From contig CANPYK010000016.1 of the NCBI GenBank assembly GCA_947588605.1, positions 1 to 48,706 of the forward strand: a DNA stretch of 48,706 nucleotides. The letters run 5' to 3'. The translations under genes were made by a program, and so were the position numbers. The notes beneath the pieces were generated by a model. It did no database searches, had not been told where the DNA came from, and saw only the letters and a program-made list of their open reading frames with translations. Origin of the DNA: an uncultured Oscillospiraceae bacterium (lineage in GTDB: Bacteria > Bacillota > Clostridia > Oscillospirales > Oscillospiraceae). Shown here one piece after another: positions 39,874-47,436 of the stretch (positions are counted from its first letter, which is position 1; each line of letters opens with the position of its first letter).

Positions 39874-41415
39874 TCAATACTTGAAGAGCTCCACCATCAA
39901 AACAGTGAGGTTGTCGCCTAAGTGCAGGGACATCTTCTCGTCGCCGTTGAGGATGCGGCCCGGGACAAACTCGCCGCCCTTCACCGTGCCCTCCTGAAGC
40001 TTCAAAATGTCGATTTTCACGTTCTCGCCGGGTTTGGCCCGGAAGGTGAGGCCGCTGCGCATCCCGATCACCAGGAACTTATCCGGCTTCAGCTCGTAGA
40101 TGAGGCCCACGGGCAGGGGCTTGCCGGAGATGCGGGGGTCGTAGGACACGGCCAGATCGTACTTCTCCAAATTGAGGAACGCGCCGTAGTCGATCTCACT
40201 CTTGCGCAGCCAGGTCTTCAGCTTCTCCGTGCCCCGGCACTTGAGGTAAAGGGGCTCCATCTCCCGCACCATCCCGTAGGCGTCCCGCAGATGTCCGGCG
40301 CTGCCGGTCATGTCGAAGGCGGAGGGGTCGATGTTGAGAGCCATCATCACCTCCATGGGTGGCACGTCGATCATCTCCTGGGGCAGGGTGATCTCCTCGA
40401 TGCCGAAGGGCGAGTAGCAGATGGCGTTGTGCCGGCCGAAGGCGTAGAGGCAGTAGGAGGCGGTGACCGCGTCCTTGCGGACCTCGGGAATCACTAAGGG
40501 GTTGCCCTCATAGGCGTATTCATCCAGGATCTGCGCCACGTAGGACACGTAAATGTCCGGCCCGAAGGTGAAGAGGGACGGGGCCGCGATCTTCCAGATG
40601 GGGTGCATGGTCCGCACCGGCCCGCCGGAGGGGTAGGACCCGGTGTACCAGGGGTACTGGCGGAGCCAGCAGTTGGCGTAGCACGGGATGGGGTACTGGG
40701 CACGGCCGGCGGAGGCGATCTTCTCCACGGCGCAGCCGAAGTGCCAGGCCATGAAGGACTCCTCGGCGTCCGCACCGAAGGCCTCCCGCCATGTGCCGGC
40801 AACGCCCAGGCCCTGAGCCAGCTTTTCGGGGACGGGGCCCTCGAAGAGCTCACTCGCCAGCTCCCCGTAGTCGCGCTCGGTGCCCATGACGCCGATCTCG
40901 TTCTCCACCTGCATGAAGATGACGGTGGACTGCTCGCTGTCGATGTCTCTAAGGTGCGCCATTACGTGGGTGAAGGCGTTCACGTCCTTGGCGACCGCCG
41001 CCTCGCACAGGGGCGACACAGTGTTGATGGGCTCGCCCGAGACTTTGCGGACGCGGAAATATTTTTCGCTGTCCCGCTTCATCCAGCCGGGGATGTACAT
41101 GGACTCGGCGTTCTTCCAGAGGCCGAACCAGAGGAACACAAGGTGCATATCCCGCTCCCTGGCCTGGGCGATGAGCCCGTCCATGAGCGTAAAGTCAAAC
41201 CGTCCCTCCTCCGGCTCCACGCACTCCCAGTAGAGGGGCAGGATGACGGTGTTCATATTCAAATTCACAAGGTTGGGCCAGACGTTCTTCTCCATGTACT
41301 CCAAGGAACTTGCGGAGGAGTTGTGGAGCTCGCCGCCCAGGGCGAAGAAGGGCTTGCCGTGGACAAATAAGGTGGGGATGCCGTTCAAATCGCGGATTTC
41401 AGGGATCTGGGCCAT
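39874..41415 (-). CDS. GH35-like beta-galactosidase family protein
   Basis: 513 residues. TIM barrel with FALGGELHNSSAS at the start, acid/base Glu173 in QVENEIGVMG and candidate nucleophile Glu311 in PLVIPEVRKD, the pattern of GH35/GH42-like enzymes with a DUF5597-type C-terminus. It lacks a signal peptide, so it acts on imported small substrates, probably removing beta-galactose or a related sugar. The start ATG 41415 has GGAGAAAA upstream. An intercistronic hairpin separates it from the transporter gene. Confidence 0.82.
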   Translation of the reverse strand: MAQIPEIRDLNGIPTLFVHGKPFFALGGELHNSSASSLEYMEKNVWPNLVNLNMNTVILPLYWECVEPEEGRFDFTLMDGLIAQARERDMHLVFLWFGLWKNAESMYIPGWMKRDSEKYFRVRKVSGEPINTVSPLCEAAVAKDVNAFTHVMAHLRDIDSEQSTVIFMQVENEIGVMGTERDYGELASELFEGPVPEKLAQGLGVAGTWREAFGADAEESFMAWHFGCAVEKIASAGRAQYPIPCYANCWLRQYPWYTGSYPSGGPVRTMHPIWKIAAPSLFTFGPDIYVSYVAQILDEYAYEGNPLVIPEVRKDAVTASYCLYAFGRHNAICYSPFGIEEITLPQEMIDVPPMEVMMALNIDPSAFDMTGSAGHLRDAYGMVREMEPLYLKCRGTEKLKTWLRKSEIDYGAFLNLEKYDLAVSYDPRISGKPLPVGLIYELKPDKFLVIGMRSGLTFRAKPGENVKIDILKLQEGTVKGGEFVPGRILNGDEKMSLHLGDNLTVLMVELFKY

Positions 41416-41471
41416 GGGTTTTCTCCTTTCTCATTCAAAACAAAGGCGGACAATGGGCAAATTTAACGGAG

Positions 41472-41502
41472 GGGGCCTGTCTTATGGTTTAAGGCAGGCC
41501 CC
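41472..41502 (-). terminator. Intercistronic hairpin between transporter and GH35
   Basis: GGGGCCTG.CTTA / TAAG.CAGGCCCC with a short loop and one internal mismatch. No long T tract follows, so it may be a partial terminator or mRNA-stability element that sets transporter and enzyme levels apart. Confidence 0.45.
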
Positions 41503-41528
41503 GATCATAAGGGGAGGGGGTTATCCGA

Positions 41529-42935
41529 TCACTTGTGATCCCAGGCGTGCTTGCCGGCGTCCAGGTCGGCGCGGATCTCGGCGACCTTCTTGTCGTTGAG
41601 CTTGTAGAGGAACACGGGGATCAGGGAGACGATGGCGAGGATGGCGGGGAGGATGTTGACCATGAAGTTGATGCCGGTCTTGGTGGCGGCGGTCTGCTCC
41701 ACGTTGGGGACATAGCCCACGGCCTCGATAAGCACGATCACGGGAGCGCAGAGGGCGGTGGCCAGCTTCACGCCGAAGCTGAGCATGGAGGCCGCCAGGC
41801 CCTCCTGGCGCTTGCCAAGCTTCCAGGCGCCGTACTCGATGGAGTCGCCCACCATGCCGTAGCAGATGGCCGGAGCGCCGAAGCCCAGGGCTCCCAGGAA
41901 GGAGAGGCCGCAGATGACGTACATGTTGTTGGAGGGGAAGATGAACAGCAGGACGAAGCCCAGAGCCATGATCAGGTTCATGATGATCATGTAGTTCTTC
42001 TTGCCGAAAATCTTGGTGCCGAAGGGGACGGTCAGCGTGCCCACCAGCTGTCCGATGGTCATGGAGGTGAACACGGGCCCGATGAGATCGAAGCTGCCCA
42101 CCACATAGATGACGTAGTAAGTAAGGATGCCGTAGCGGCCAGTGACGCAGATGGTGCCGGCCACGGTGGCCAGGACCACCATGAGGAGCTGGTCGTTCTG
42201 GACCAGGGACTTGAGGTTCTGGAGGAAGCTGGTCTTCTCGGCGGGGGCGCTGGAGTGGAGCTCGCTTGTGTACTTCTCCTTGCACCCGGCGGCGCACAGC
42301 CAGAAGATGGGGATCATGGCGACGGAGGCGATGACGGCGGCCATGAAGTAGCCGTGGGCGTCGGCGGAGGCCTCGCCGGTGACGGGGTTGATGATGGGGT
42401 TCACGGTGAACGCCTTCATGATCTTGGGCACGGCGGCGGAGAGGATGATGCCGATAACCGAGGAGCCCACGCTGCGGGCGGTGGCCAGGTTCTGGCGGAC
42501 GCGGGAGTCAATGGCGATGACGTTCTGCAGGGCCTGATAGGCGATAGAGCAGGCGGTGTAGGCCATGCCGGTGCCCACGTAGCAGATAAGGCACAGGACC
42601 GCTTTCATCACGCCCTTCACGGGGAAAACGGTGAAGGTCAGGATGTTGAAGATGGCCAGGAACGGCGGCGCCATGTAGAGGTAGGGACGGAAGCGGCCCC
42701 AACGGGTGTTGGTGTGGTCGGCGATGTTGCCCATCATGGGGTCGTTGATGGCGTCCCAGATACGGGCGATAGCCACGATGATGGTGATGGCCACACCCGT
42801 CAGGCCCACGATATCTGTGTAGAACAGATTAAGGTAGGAGTTGACCATGTACCAGCTCATCTGGCACCCGACTTCTCCCAGCGCGTAGGCCGTCAACAGC
42901 TTGGGACTTGTTTTTTCCTTGGTTGGACTGCTCAT
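41529..42935 (-). CDS. GPH-type MFS glycoside:cation symporter
   Basis: 468 residues with twelve predicted membrane helices. AYALGEVGCQMSWYMVNSYLNLFYTDIVGL at the start and WDAINDPMMGNIADHTNTRWGRFRPYL (MelB motif region) identify the glycoside-pentoside-hexuronide:cation symporter family. It imports a glycoside with sodium or protons. It is the first gene of the operon, 377 bases from the divergent regulator. Confidence 0.93.
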   Translation of the reverse strand: MSSPTKEKTSPKLLTAYALGEVGCQMSWYMVNSYLNLFYTDIVGLTGVAITIIVAIARIWDAINDPMMGNIADHTNTRWGRFRPYLYMAPPFLAIFNILTFTVFPVKGVMKAVLCLICYVGTGMAYTACSIAYQALQNVIAIDSRVRQNLATARSVGSSVIGIILSAAVPKIMKAFTVNPIINPVTGEASADAHGYFMAAVIASVAMIPIFWLCAAGCKEKYTSELHSSAPAEKTSFLQNLKSLVQNDQLLMVVLATVAGTICVTGRYGILTYYVIYVVGSFDLIGPVFTSMTIGQLVGTLTVPFGTKIFGKKNYMIIMNLIMALGFVLLFIFPSNNMYVICGLSFLGALGFGAPAICYGMVGDSIEYGAWKLGKRQEGLAASMLSFGVKLATALCAPVIVLIEAVGYVPNVEQTAATKTGINFMVNILPAILAIVSLIPVFLYKLNDKKVAEIRADLDAGKHAWDHK

Positions 42936-43262
42936 GGAAACCTTCCTTTCTTATGGGACGGGCTGTGGATTTTTGGCGGCTTCCCCCCAAACGTCCCGCC
43001 CCTTGGAATGTGCTCCGGCGATCCGGCCCCCTGCTCCGGGCCTTTTCCGCCGGTTGGTGAGTTCATTATAGTGAAACCGCACAAAAACCGCTTGCCGCTC
43101 CTTGCGCTTTCGGTCATTATTTTTTGCAAACCGGCGCGTCACTCCCCCTTTGCGTGCAAAAATCGTCACACACTTTTTGCAATTGAAAAAAGCTGGATTT
43201 TTTCAAAACTATGTCAACCTACACAAAAAACACGTCTTCCCGGACCTTCCGAGAGGACGTGT
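42936..43262. promoter_or_regulatory. Divergent control region of the glycoside operon
   Basis: On the minus strand TATAAT (43065-43070) stands about 130 bases before the symporter ATG and lacks a -35 hexamer at 16-18 bases, as expected for an activator-dependent promoter. TTTTTGCAA occurs at 43121-43129 and 43174-43182, and TGCAAAAA in reverse sense at 43155-43162; these are candidate binding sites for the AraC-type regulator. GC-rich dyads near 42955-42985 and 43018-43050 could fold in the leader. Confidence 0.45.
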
Positions 43263-43291
43263 TTGACAAATCTGCCGGCGTATGATACAAT
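43263..43291 (+). promoter_or_regulatory. Promoter of the AraC-GH39 regulator
   Basis: TTGACA (43263-43268), 17 bases, TACAAT (43286-43291): near-consensus sigma-A promoter 30 bases before the GTG start. Confidence 0.78.
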
Positions 43292-43321
43292 TTCCGTACT
43301 AATGTAAACGAGGTGGTTCCC

Positions 43322-45736
43322 GTGAGCACCTATCAGGGGATGCGCCTGGTGCTCCTTCACGGCGAAAACGCCCAGGAGCACTGGCACCCGGAGATCGATG
43401 TCCTGTTCACCGTCCAGGGCCCGGCGGACGTGCACATCCAGGGCCGGACGGTCCATATGGACGAGGAGGACATCTTCCTCATCAATTCCAGCCTCCCCCA
43501 CAGTGTGGACTGCCCGGAGGGGACGGTCCTGTGCTGTGTCAAGTACCCCTGGCGCATGGTGTGGGAGCTTCTGGGCACCGGCGCGGTGGTGTTCCGCTGC
43601 TCCAGCGCCGAGGACAAGAGCCGCTCCTACCACGACCTGCGGGGGATCTTCCGGGCGCTGGTGTACTACTACCTCCGAGGGCGGCGGAAGACCGACTGCC
43701 TCCTGGACAGCCACCTTCTGAAGCTCCTGGACTGCCTGGTGGAGCACTACATCGTGGAGCTCCCCGGCGAGGGCGGGGCCGTCAGCGACGAGGCGCGGCT
43801 CCAGCAGATCTTCCAGTACGTCAACCAGAACTACCGGGAGAGCGTGGGCCTTTCCCATCTGGCCTCGGAGATGTACGTCTCCCCCTCCACCCTGTCCCGG
43901 TTTTTCAAAAAGGAGACGGGCATGGGCTTTGTGGAGTACCTGAGCCAGGTCCGCGTCCACGCGGCGGCGCTGGAGCTGGAGCAGACCGACGAGAACGTGA
44001 CGAAGATCGCCGTCAACTGCGGCTTTTCCAACCTCTCCGTCTTCAACCGGGCCTTCCGGGAGCGCCAGGGCGTCAGCCCCACGGAGTACCGGCGCTTACG
44101 CCGGGAGGCCATGGCGGCGGAGCGGGAGTCCGAGCGGGCCTACATCGCCTCCGTCCGGGAGCGCCTGTCCGAATCCGAGACGCTGGTGGTCCAGGAGCCC
44201 GGCTTCACCGAACGGCGCCGGCGCATCCAGGTGGAGGCGGATGCTGCCGCCGGGGAAACCTTCACCAAGAACTGGAATCAGGTGGTGAACATTGGCCCCG
44301 TGTCCATGCTGTCCTACGCCGGGATGCGGGAGCACGTCCTGGACCTCACGGAGAACATCGGCTTTACCTATGTGCGGCTTTGGGACGTATTCTCCAAAAG
44401 GCTGATGCTCACCGACGGCGAGCACCTGGGCGGGTATAACTACACACAGATCGACAGCGTCCTGGACTTTCTGGTATCCCACCGGATCAAGCCCTGGCTC
44501 GACTTCGGCAGCCGCCCCGCCACCATCACCAGGGACGAGAGCGGCTTTATCACCCAGGAGCACACCTATATCGACTTTAAATCCCGCCGCGCCTGGGAGC
44601 ACCTTTTGCGGGACTTCATCCGACACATCGCCAACCGCTATGGACGCGGCGAGGTGAGCCAGTGGATCTTTGAGCTGAGCTACATCTTCACCACCGACGA
44701 CTCCGACGCCCTCTACGCGGACGGCGGGGGCTTTGACTTCCTCGCGGCGTACGCCTATTTTCACAAAACCGTCAAGGAGCACCTGCCCTTTGCCCGCGTG
44801 GGCGGCCCCGGCGCCATTCCCGGCTGGATGGAGGAGCGGCAGAGGGACTTCCTTCTGGGGTGCCGGGAGCTGGGGTGCGTCCCGGACTTCTGGTCCATGC
44901 TCCTGTTCCCCTACTATAGCGAGGAGGGGCGGCGCTCCCCCGTGGCCCACCGCTCCAGCGACCCCCACAGCGAGGAGGAGCAGCTTCGCGGGACGCGGGA
45001 GCTTTTGCGGGAGGGTGGCCTTCACGACTGCAAGCTCTTTGTGGCGGAGTGGAGCTTTTCCATCTCCGACAGGAACCTCCTCAACGACAGCACCTACCGG
45101 GCGGCGTACATCGCCCAGAAACTTCCAAAAATTTGGGACGCGGCGGACCTCATCGCCGTGAGCGTCGGCTCGGACCTCCTGGGGAGCCACTACGACACCT
45201 ACGCGGTGGTCAGCGGCGGCATGGGGCTTCTGACCGCGGATTCCATCCGCAAGCCCGCCTATTTCTCCCTGCAAATGCTAAACACCCTGGGCCTCACCCT
45301 TGTGGAGCGGGGCGAAAACTACGTGGTCACCCGCGCCCAGGACGGGAGCCTCCATATCCTGTGCTCCAATCAGAAGCACTTCAACAGCAGCTTCTATATG
45401 CGCGCCGAGAGCTCCTTTGAGCCGGGGCGGCTCGACGAGCTTTTCGAGGACATGGACCCCATCGAGCTCACCTTCACCCTCAGGAATATGCCCCGAAACG
45501 CCGTCTGCACCGTGAAGGCCAGGAGCATCTCGGAGCGCGAGGGCAGCATTTTGGGGGAGTGGCAGCAGCTCCAGTTCGAGCGGGATTTAAAGCCCCACGA
45601 CATCCGCTACCTCCGTCAGGCCTGCTTCCCCCGCCTTGCCATGTCCACCCCCCAAACCCAGGACACCACCCTCCGCTTCACCCAAACCGTCCAGCCCAAC
45701 GAGGTTGTCTTCCTCCACGTCTACGCCAGAGAGTGA
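43322..45736 (+). CDS. AraC-type regulator fused to a GH39-like domain
   Basis: 804 residues from GTG 43322 (GAGGTGG before it; a GTG three codons upstream overlaps the site). It has an N-terminal cupin (HWHPEIDVLF... about 20-80), AraC double helix-turn-helix (about 160-260: LSHLASEMYVSPSTLSRFFK and GFSNLSVFNRAF), then a GH39 TIM barrel and beta-sandwich (about 305-804). The GH39 acid/base motif WNEP is replaced (WIFELSYIF, 448-456), while the nucleophile-like AEW (Glu576) remains, so the domain is more likely a sugar sensor than an enzyme. It is divergent from the sixteen-gene operon it probably controls. Confidence 0.88.
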   Translation: MSTYQGMRLVLLHGENAQEHWHPEIDVLFTVQGPADVHIQGRTVHMDEEDIFLINSSLPHSVDCPEGTVLCCVKYPWRMVWELLGTGAVVFRCSSAEDKSRSYHDLRGIFRALVYYYLRGRRKTDCLLDSHLLKLLDCLVEHYIVELPGEGGAVSDEARLQQIFQYVNQNYRESVGLSHLASEMYVSPSTLSRFFKKETGMGFVEYLSQVRVHAAALELEQTDENVTKIAVNCGFSNLSVFNRAFRERQGVSPTEYRRLRREAMAAERESERAYIASVRERLSESETLVVQEPGFTERRRRIQVEADAAAGETFTKNWNQVVNIGPVSMLSYAGMREHVLDLTENIGFTYVRLWDVFSKRLMLTDGEHLGGYNYTQIDSVLDFLVSHRIKPWLDFGSRPATITRDESGFITQEHTYIDFKSRRAWEHLLRDFIRHIANRYGRGEVSQWIFELSYIFTTDDSDALYADGGGFDFLAAYAYFHKTVKEHLPFARVGGPGAIPGWMEERQRDFLLGCRELGCVPDFWSMLLFPYYSEEGRRSPVAHRSSDPHSEEEQLRGTRELLREGGLHDCKLFVAEWSFSISDRNLLNDSTYRAAYIAQKLPKIWDAADLIAVSVGSDLLGSHYDTYAVVSGGMGLLTADSIRKPAYFSLQMLNTLGLTLVERGENYVVTRAQDGSLHILCSNQKHFNSSFYMRAESSFEPGRLDELFEDMDPIELTFTLRNMPRNAVCTVKARSISEREGSILGEWQQLQFERDLKPHDIRYLRQACFPRLAMSTPQTQDTTLRFTQTVQPNEVVFLHVYARE

Positions 45737-45768
45737 GGGCGCGCGGCTAATGTCGTTCACAAATCTCT

Positions 45769-46068
45769 TCACGATAATGACTCCTCCCACGATTGATCCA
45801 TGCGGCCTGTGAGCATCTCAACCATTAATCTTGCGCCCAGCGTGAATGCCTCACGGAAGCGGTTTTCCTGAATGATACTGTCAACCTCAAGCCGGTCGTC
45901 CTGAATAGCATGGAGCAGTGTTTTCTCCTGCTCGTTCAGGCTTTCCTCAAGCTTATCCTCGCTTTCATGAAGCCGCTTCAATATAGCCTTTGCCTCCGGG
46001 GTAAGCCTGCCCATCTGTTCGACCGGGCGAATATTGCCGTAGTAGAGTTCGTTTATGATGCTGTCCAT
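45769..46068 (-). CDS. DUF6809-like small protein
   Basis: 99 residues starting MDSIINELYYGNIRPVEQ, from ATG 46068 with GGAGGG before it; a longer upstream frame is not supported. Mostly helical and acidic (coiled-coil-like around 30-60). The N-terminal ELYYGN block is what I associate with DUF6809, common in mobile regions of clostridia; function unknown. It is convergent with the regulator and downstream of the toxin-antitoxin pair. Confidence 0.6.
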   Translation of the reverse strand: MDSIINELYYGNIRPVEQMGRLTPEAKAILKRLHESEDKLEESLNEQEKTLLHAIQDDRLEVDSIIQENRFREAFTLGARLMVEMLTGRMDQSWEESLS

Positions 46069-46212
46069 ATGAAACCCTCCTTCTGGCAACACACAATACC
46101 GCAAGGAACTGCGAAAGTCGAGAAGAACCTGACTGTCAAAAGGGAGAATTATTTTTGAATACGAACTCGCTAAAAACACCCGGCGAAGTGTGTGCGTTTC
46201 GTATAATACGAA

Positions 46213-46245
46213 ACGCCCCGTACTGGCTTTAACAGTACAGGGCGT
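46213..46245 (-). terminator. Terminator after the PIN toxin gene
   Basis: ACGCCCTGTACTG / CAGTACGGGGCGT on the minus strand (the one mismatch is a G-U pair in this RNA), followed by TTTCGTATT. Confidence 0.6.
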
Positions 46246-46264
46246 CATTCGTGAACATATTCTC

Positions 46265-46693
46265 TTAGCCTTCCCCTTCCCGGGCGTCCTCGATAATGAT
46301 GTCCGGCATCTGCCTCGGTGTCACCACAAATGGCTTTACCGGGAAGTGGCGCAGGTTGCCGGTGACGAGGTAGGCGTCCTCGGACTTGCGCTCCTCCATG
46401 ACCACCTCGTAGAATACCTTGTCCTTGGCGTCGGGCAGATCCCATGCCAGAACCTCCGCGTCCACAAAAACGCCGCGCTCTGTCATGTCGGCAATAACGT
46501 CCTCGATGATTTCCTCTGTCAGGTGGAATTTTGGCCGTGCCAGGACATTGCGGTATTCGGCCATGATCTCCTCATTTAATACGGGGACGATCACACCGTC
46601 GAAGGCAAGTTCCAGCAAACTGCCGGGAACGGATCGCCACCGCAGCATGGCGGAGACGATGACGTTGGTATCCAAAACGGCGTAATATCTCAC
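46265..46693 (-). CDS. PIN domain toxin of a type II toxin-antitoxin pair
   Basis: 142 residues. VLDTNVIVSAML (Asp8) opens the PIN fold, with acidic residues in LNEEIMAEY and AEVLAWDLPDAKDKVFYE and ending EDAYLVTGNLRHFP: the four-acid PIN ribonuclease pattern of the COG1569 subfamily. It presumably cleaves RNA unless bound by the antitoxin. Its start overlaps the antitoxin stop by four bases. Confidence 0.85.
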   Translation of the reverse strand: MRYYAVLDTNVIVSAMLRWRSVPGSLLELAFDGVIVPVLNEEIMAEYRNVLARPKFHLTEEIIEDVIADMTERGVFVDAEVLAWDLPDAKDKVFYEVVMEERKSEDAYLVTGNLRHFPVKPFVVTPRQMPDIIIEDAREGEG

Positions 46694-46983
46694 CGTGACC
46701 CCTCCTCGCGGGCGGCGTTGATCTCAGCGTTGATCTCCTCCAGCGTCATTTCGGCGTTCCCATGCGCCTCCGCTATCCGGCTGGCCTCCTTCATGGCCCG
46801 GAGCCCACGGCTCTCCGCCTTGTTCTCCAATGTCATGCTGAAGGGCACGCCGTTTTCCTCGATGAGCCGCGCCATGCAGATACGCAGATAAGTGGGGACA
46901 TCGATCCCCAGCCTCTCGCAGATGCCCGCCGCCTTGATGCGGGCCGTCTCCTCCATACGAAATTGTACCAGTGTGTTTGCCAT
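46690..46983 (-). CDS. RelB/DinJ family antitoxin
   Basis: 97 residues from ATG 46983, preceded by GGAGGG. The N-terminal ribbon-helix-helix (TLVQFRMEETARIKAAGICERLGI..., seen as VQFRMEE and KAAGICERLG) binds DNA; the C-terminal helix would wrap the toxin. A longer upstream frame covers the operator and is not used. It autoregulates through the 22-bp dyad upstream. Confidence 0.82.
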   Translation of the reverse strand: MANTLVQFRMEETARIKAAGICERLGIDVPTYLRICMARLIEENGVPFSMTLENKAESRGLRAMKEASRIAEAHGNAEMTLEEINAEINAAREEGSR

Positions 46984-47011
46984 ACCGATCCCTCCTTCTC
47001 GTTGTGAGTAT

Positions 47012-47045
47012 AGTATAACACATGATGATTGCAAATGCAATCATC
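47012..47045 (-). promoter_or_regulatory. Promoter and operator of the toxin-antitoxin pair
   Basis: Minus-strand TTGCAT (47035-47040), 17 bases, TATACT (47012-47017). The perfect dyad GATGATTGCA-AA-TGCAATCATC (47024-47045) covers the -35 box, as expected for repression by the RelB-like protein. Confidence 0.7.
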
Positions 47046-47109
47046 TGATTCTCATTTTCTCACATACGATTCCGACCATACACCCCGCGCACAAAACTGA
47101 CCAATGTGC

Positions 47110-47276
47110 GAGAGGATACGGGCCGCTTATAGCCCCCAAAAATCTACCCCCGCAACTCATTCGCAGGCATCCGGTTCGCACCGCTTAAAATTGAATAGTT
47201 GGAAATATATGGGCCCATAGCTCAGCTGGGAGAGCGTTCGGTTCGCGTCCGAGAGGCCGAGGGTTCGAGTCCCTTT
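47110..47276 (+). repeat. 167-bp direct repeat, right copy
   Basis: Gapless copy of 15126-15292 with six substitutions (about 96 % identical), 31,984 bp away. It stops inside the tRNA T arm. Confidence 0.85.
47211..47276 (+). pseudogene. Truncated tRNA-Ala(CGC) copy
   Basis: Identical to the intact tRNA through the D arm, with A-to-G next to the anticodon and T-to-C in the variable loop. It ends after CCCTTT, where ATACTAATATC begins, so the acceptor 3' strand and CCA are missing and the RNA cannot be functional. Confidence 0.85.
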
Positions 47277-47300
47277 ATACTAATATCTAATTAAAATAAG
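47277..47300 (+). repeat. Half of a family 1 hairpin end
   Basis: ATACTAATATCTAATTAAAA resembles the left end of element A (ATACTAATATCCACTTAAAA). No matching right arm follows, so it is a solo end at the point where the tRNA copy is cut. Confidence 0.5.
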
Positions 47301-47304
47301 ACAT

Positions 47305-47351
47305 GGGGCTGTGAAAAAAGAGCAGAAATAAACTCAGCTTTTCACAGCCCC
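47305..47351. repeat. Hairpin repeat, copy 2 (reverse of 29-75)
   Basis: GGGGCTGTGAAAAAAG...CTTTTCACAGCCCC; its reverse complement matches 29-75 with a few differences. It lies between the cut tRNA and the IS1182 transposase stop, possibly as the element's terminator. Confidence 0.6.
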
Positions 47352-47436
47352 GGCTTTTGCGTGGAAAGATACCGGTATTTGGTCAAAAAAGGTCACACCT
47401 CCCCCTTACCCCCCATGAAACTTGACCTGCGTTATC

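Noticed and set aside
43071-43087. Catabolite-responsive (cre) element TGAAACCGCACAAA
   Set aside because: Only the left half fits the consensus; the required C and right half are missing.
47110-47276. attR site of a tRNA-integrated element
   Set aside because: An attR should carry the tRNA 3' end; this copy has the upstream flank and 5' part instead, so simple site-specific integration does not explain it. Duplication or a second tRNA locus is equally possible.
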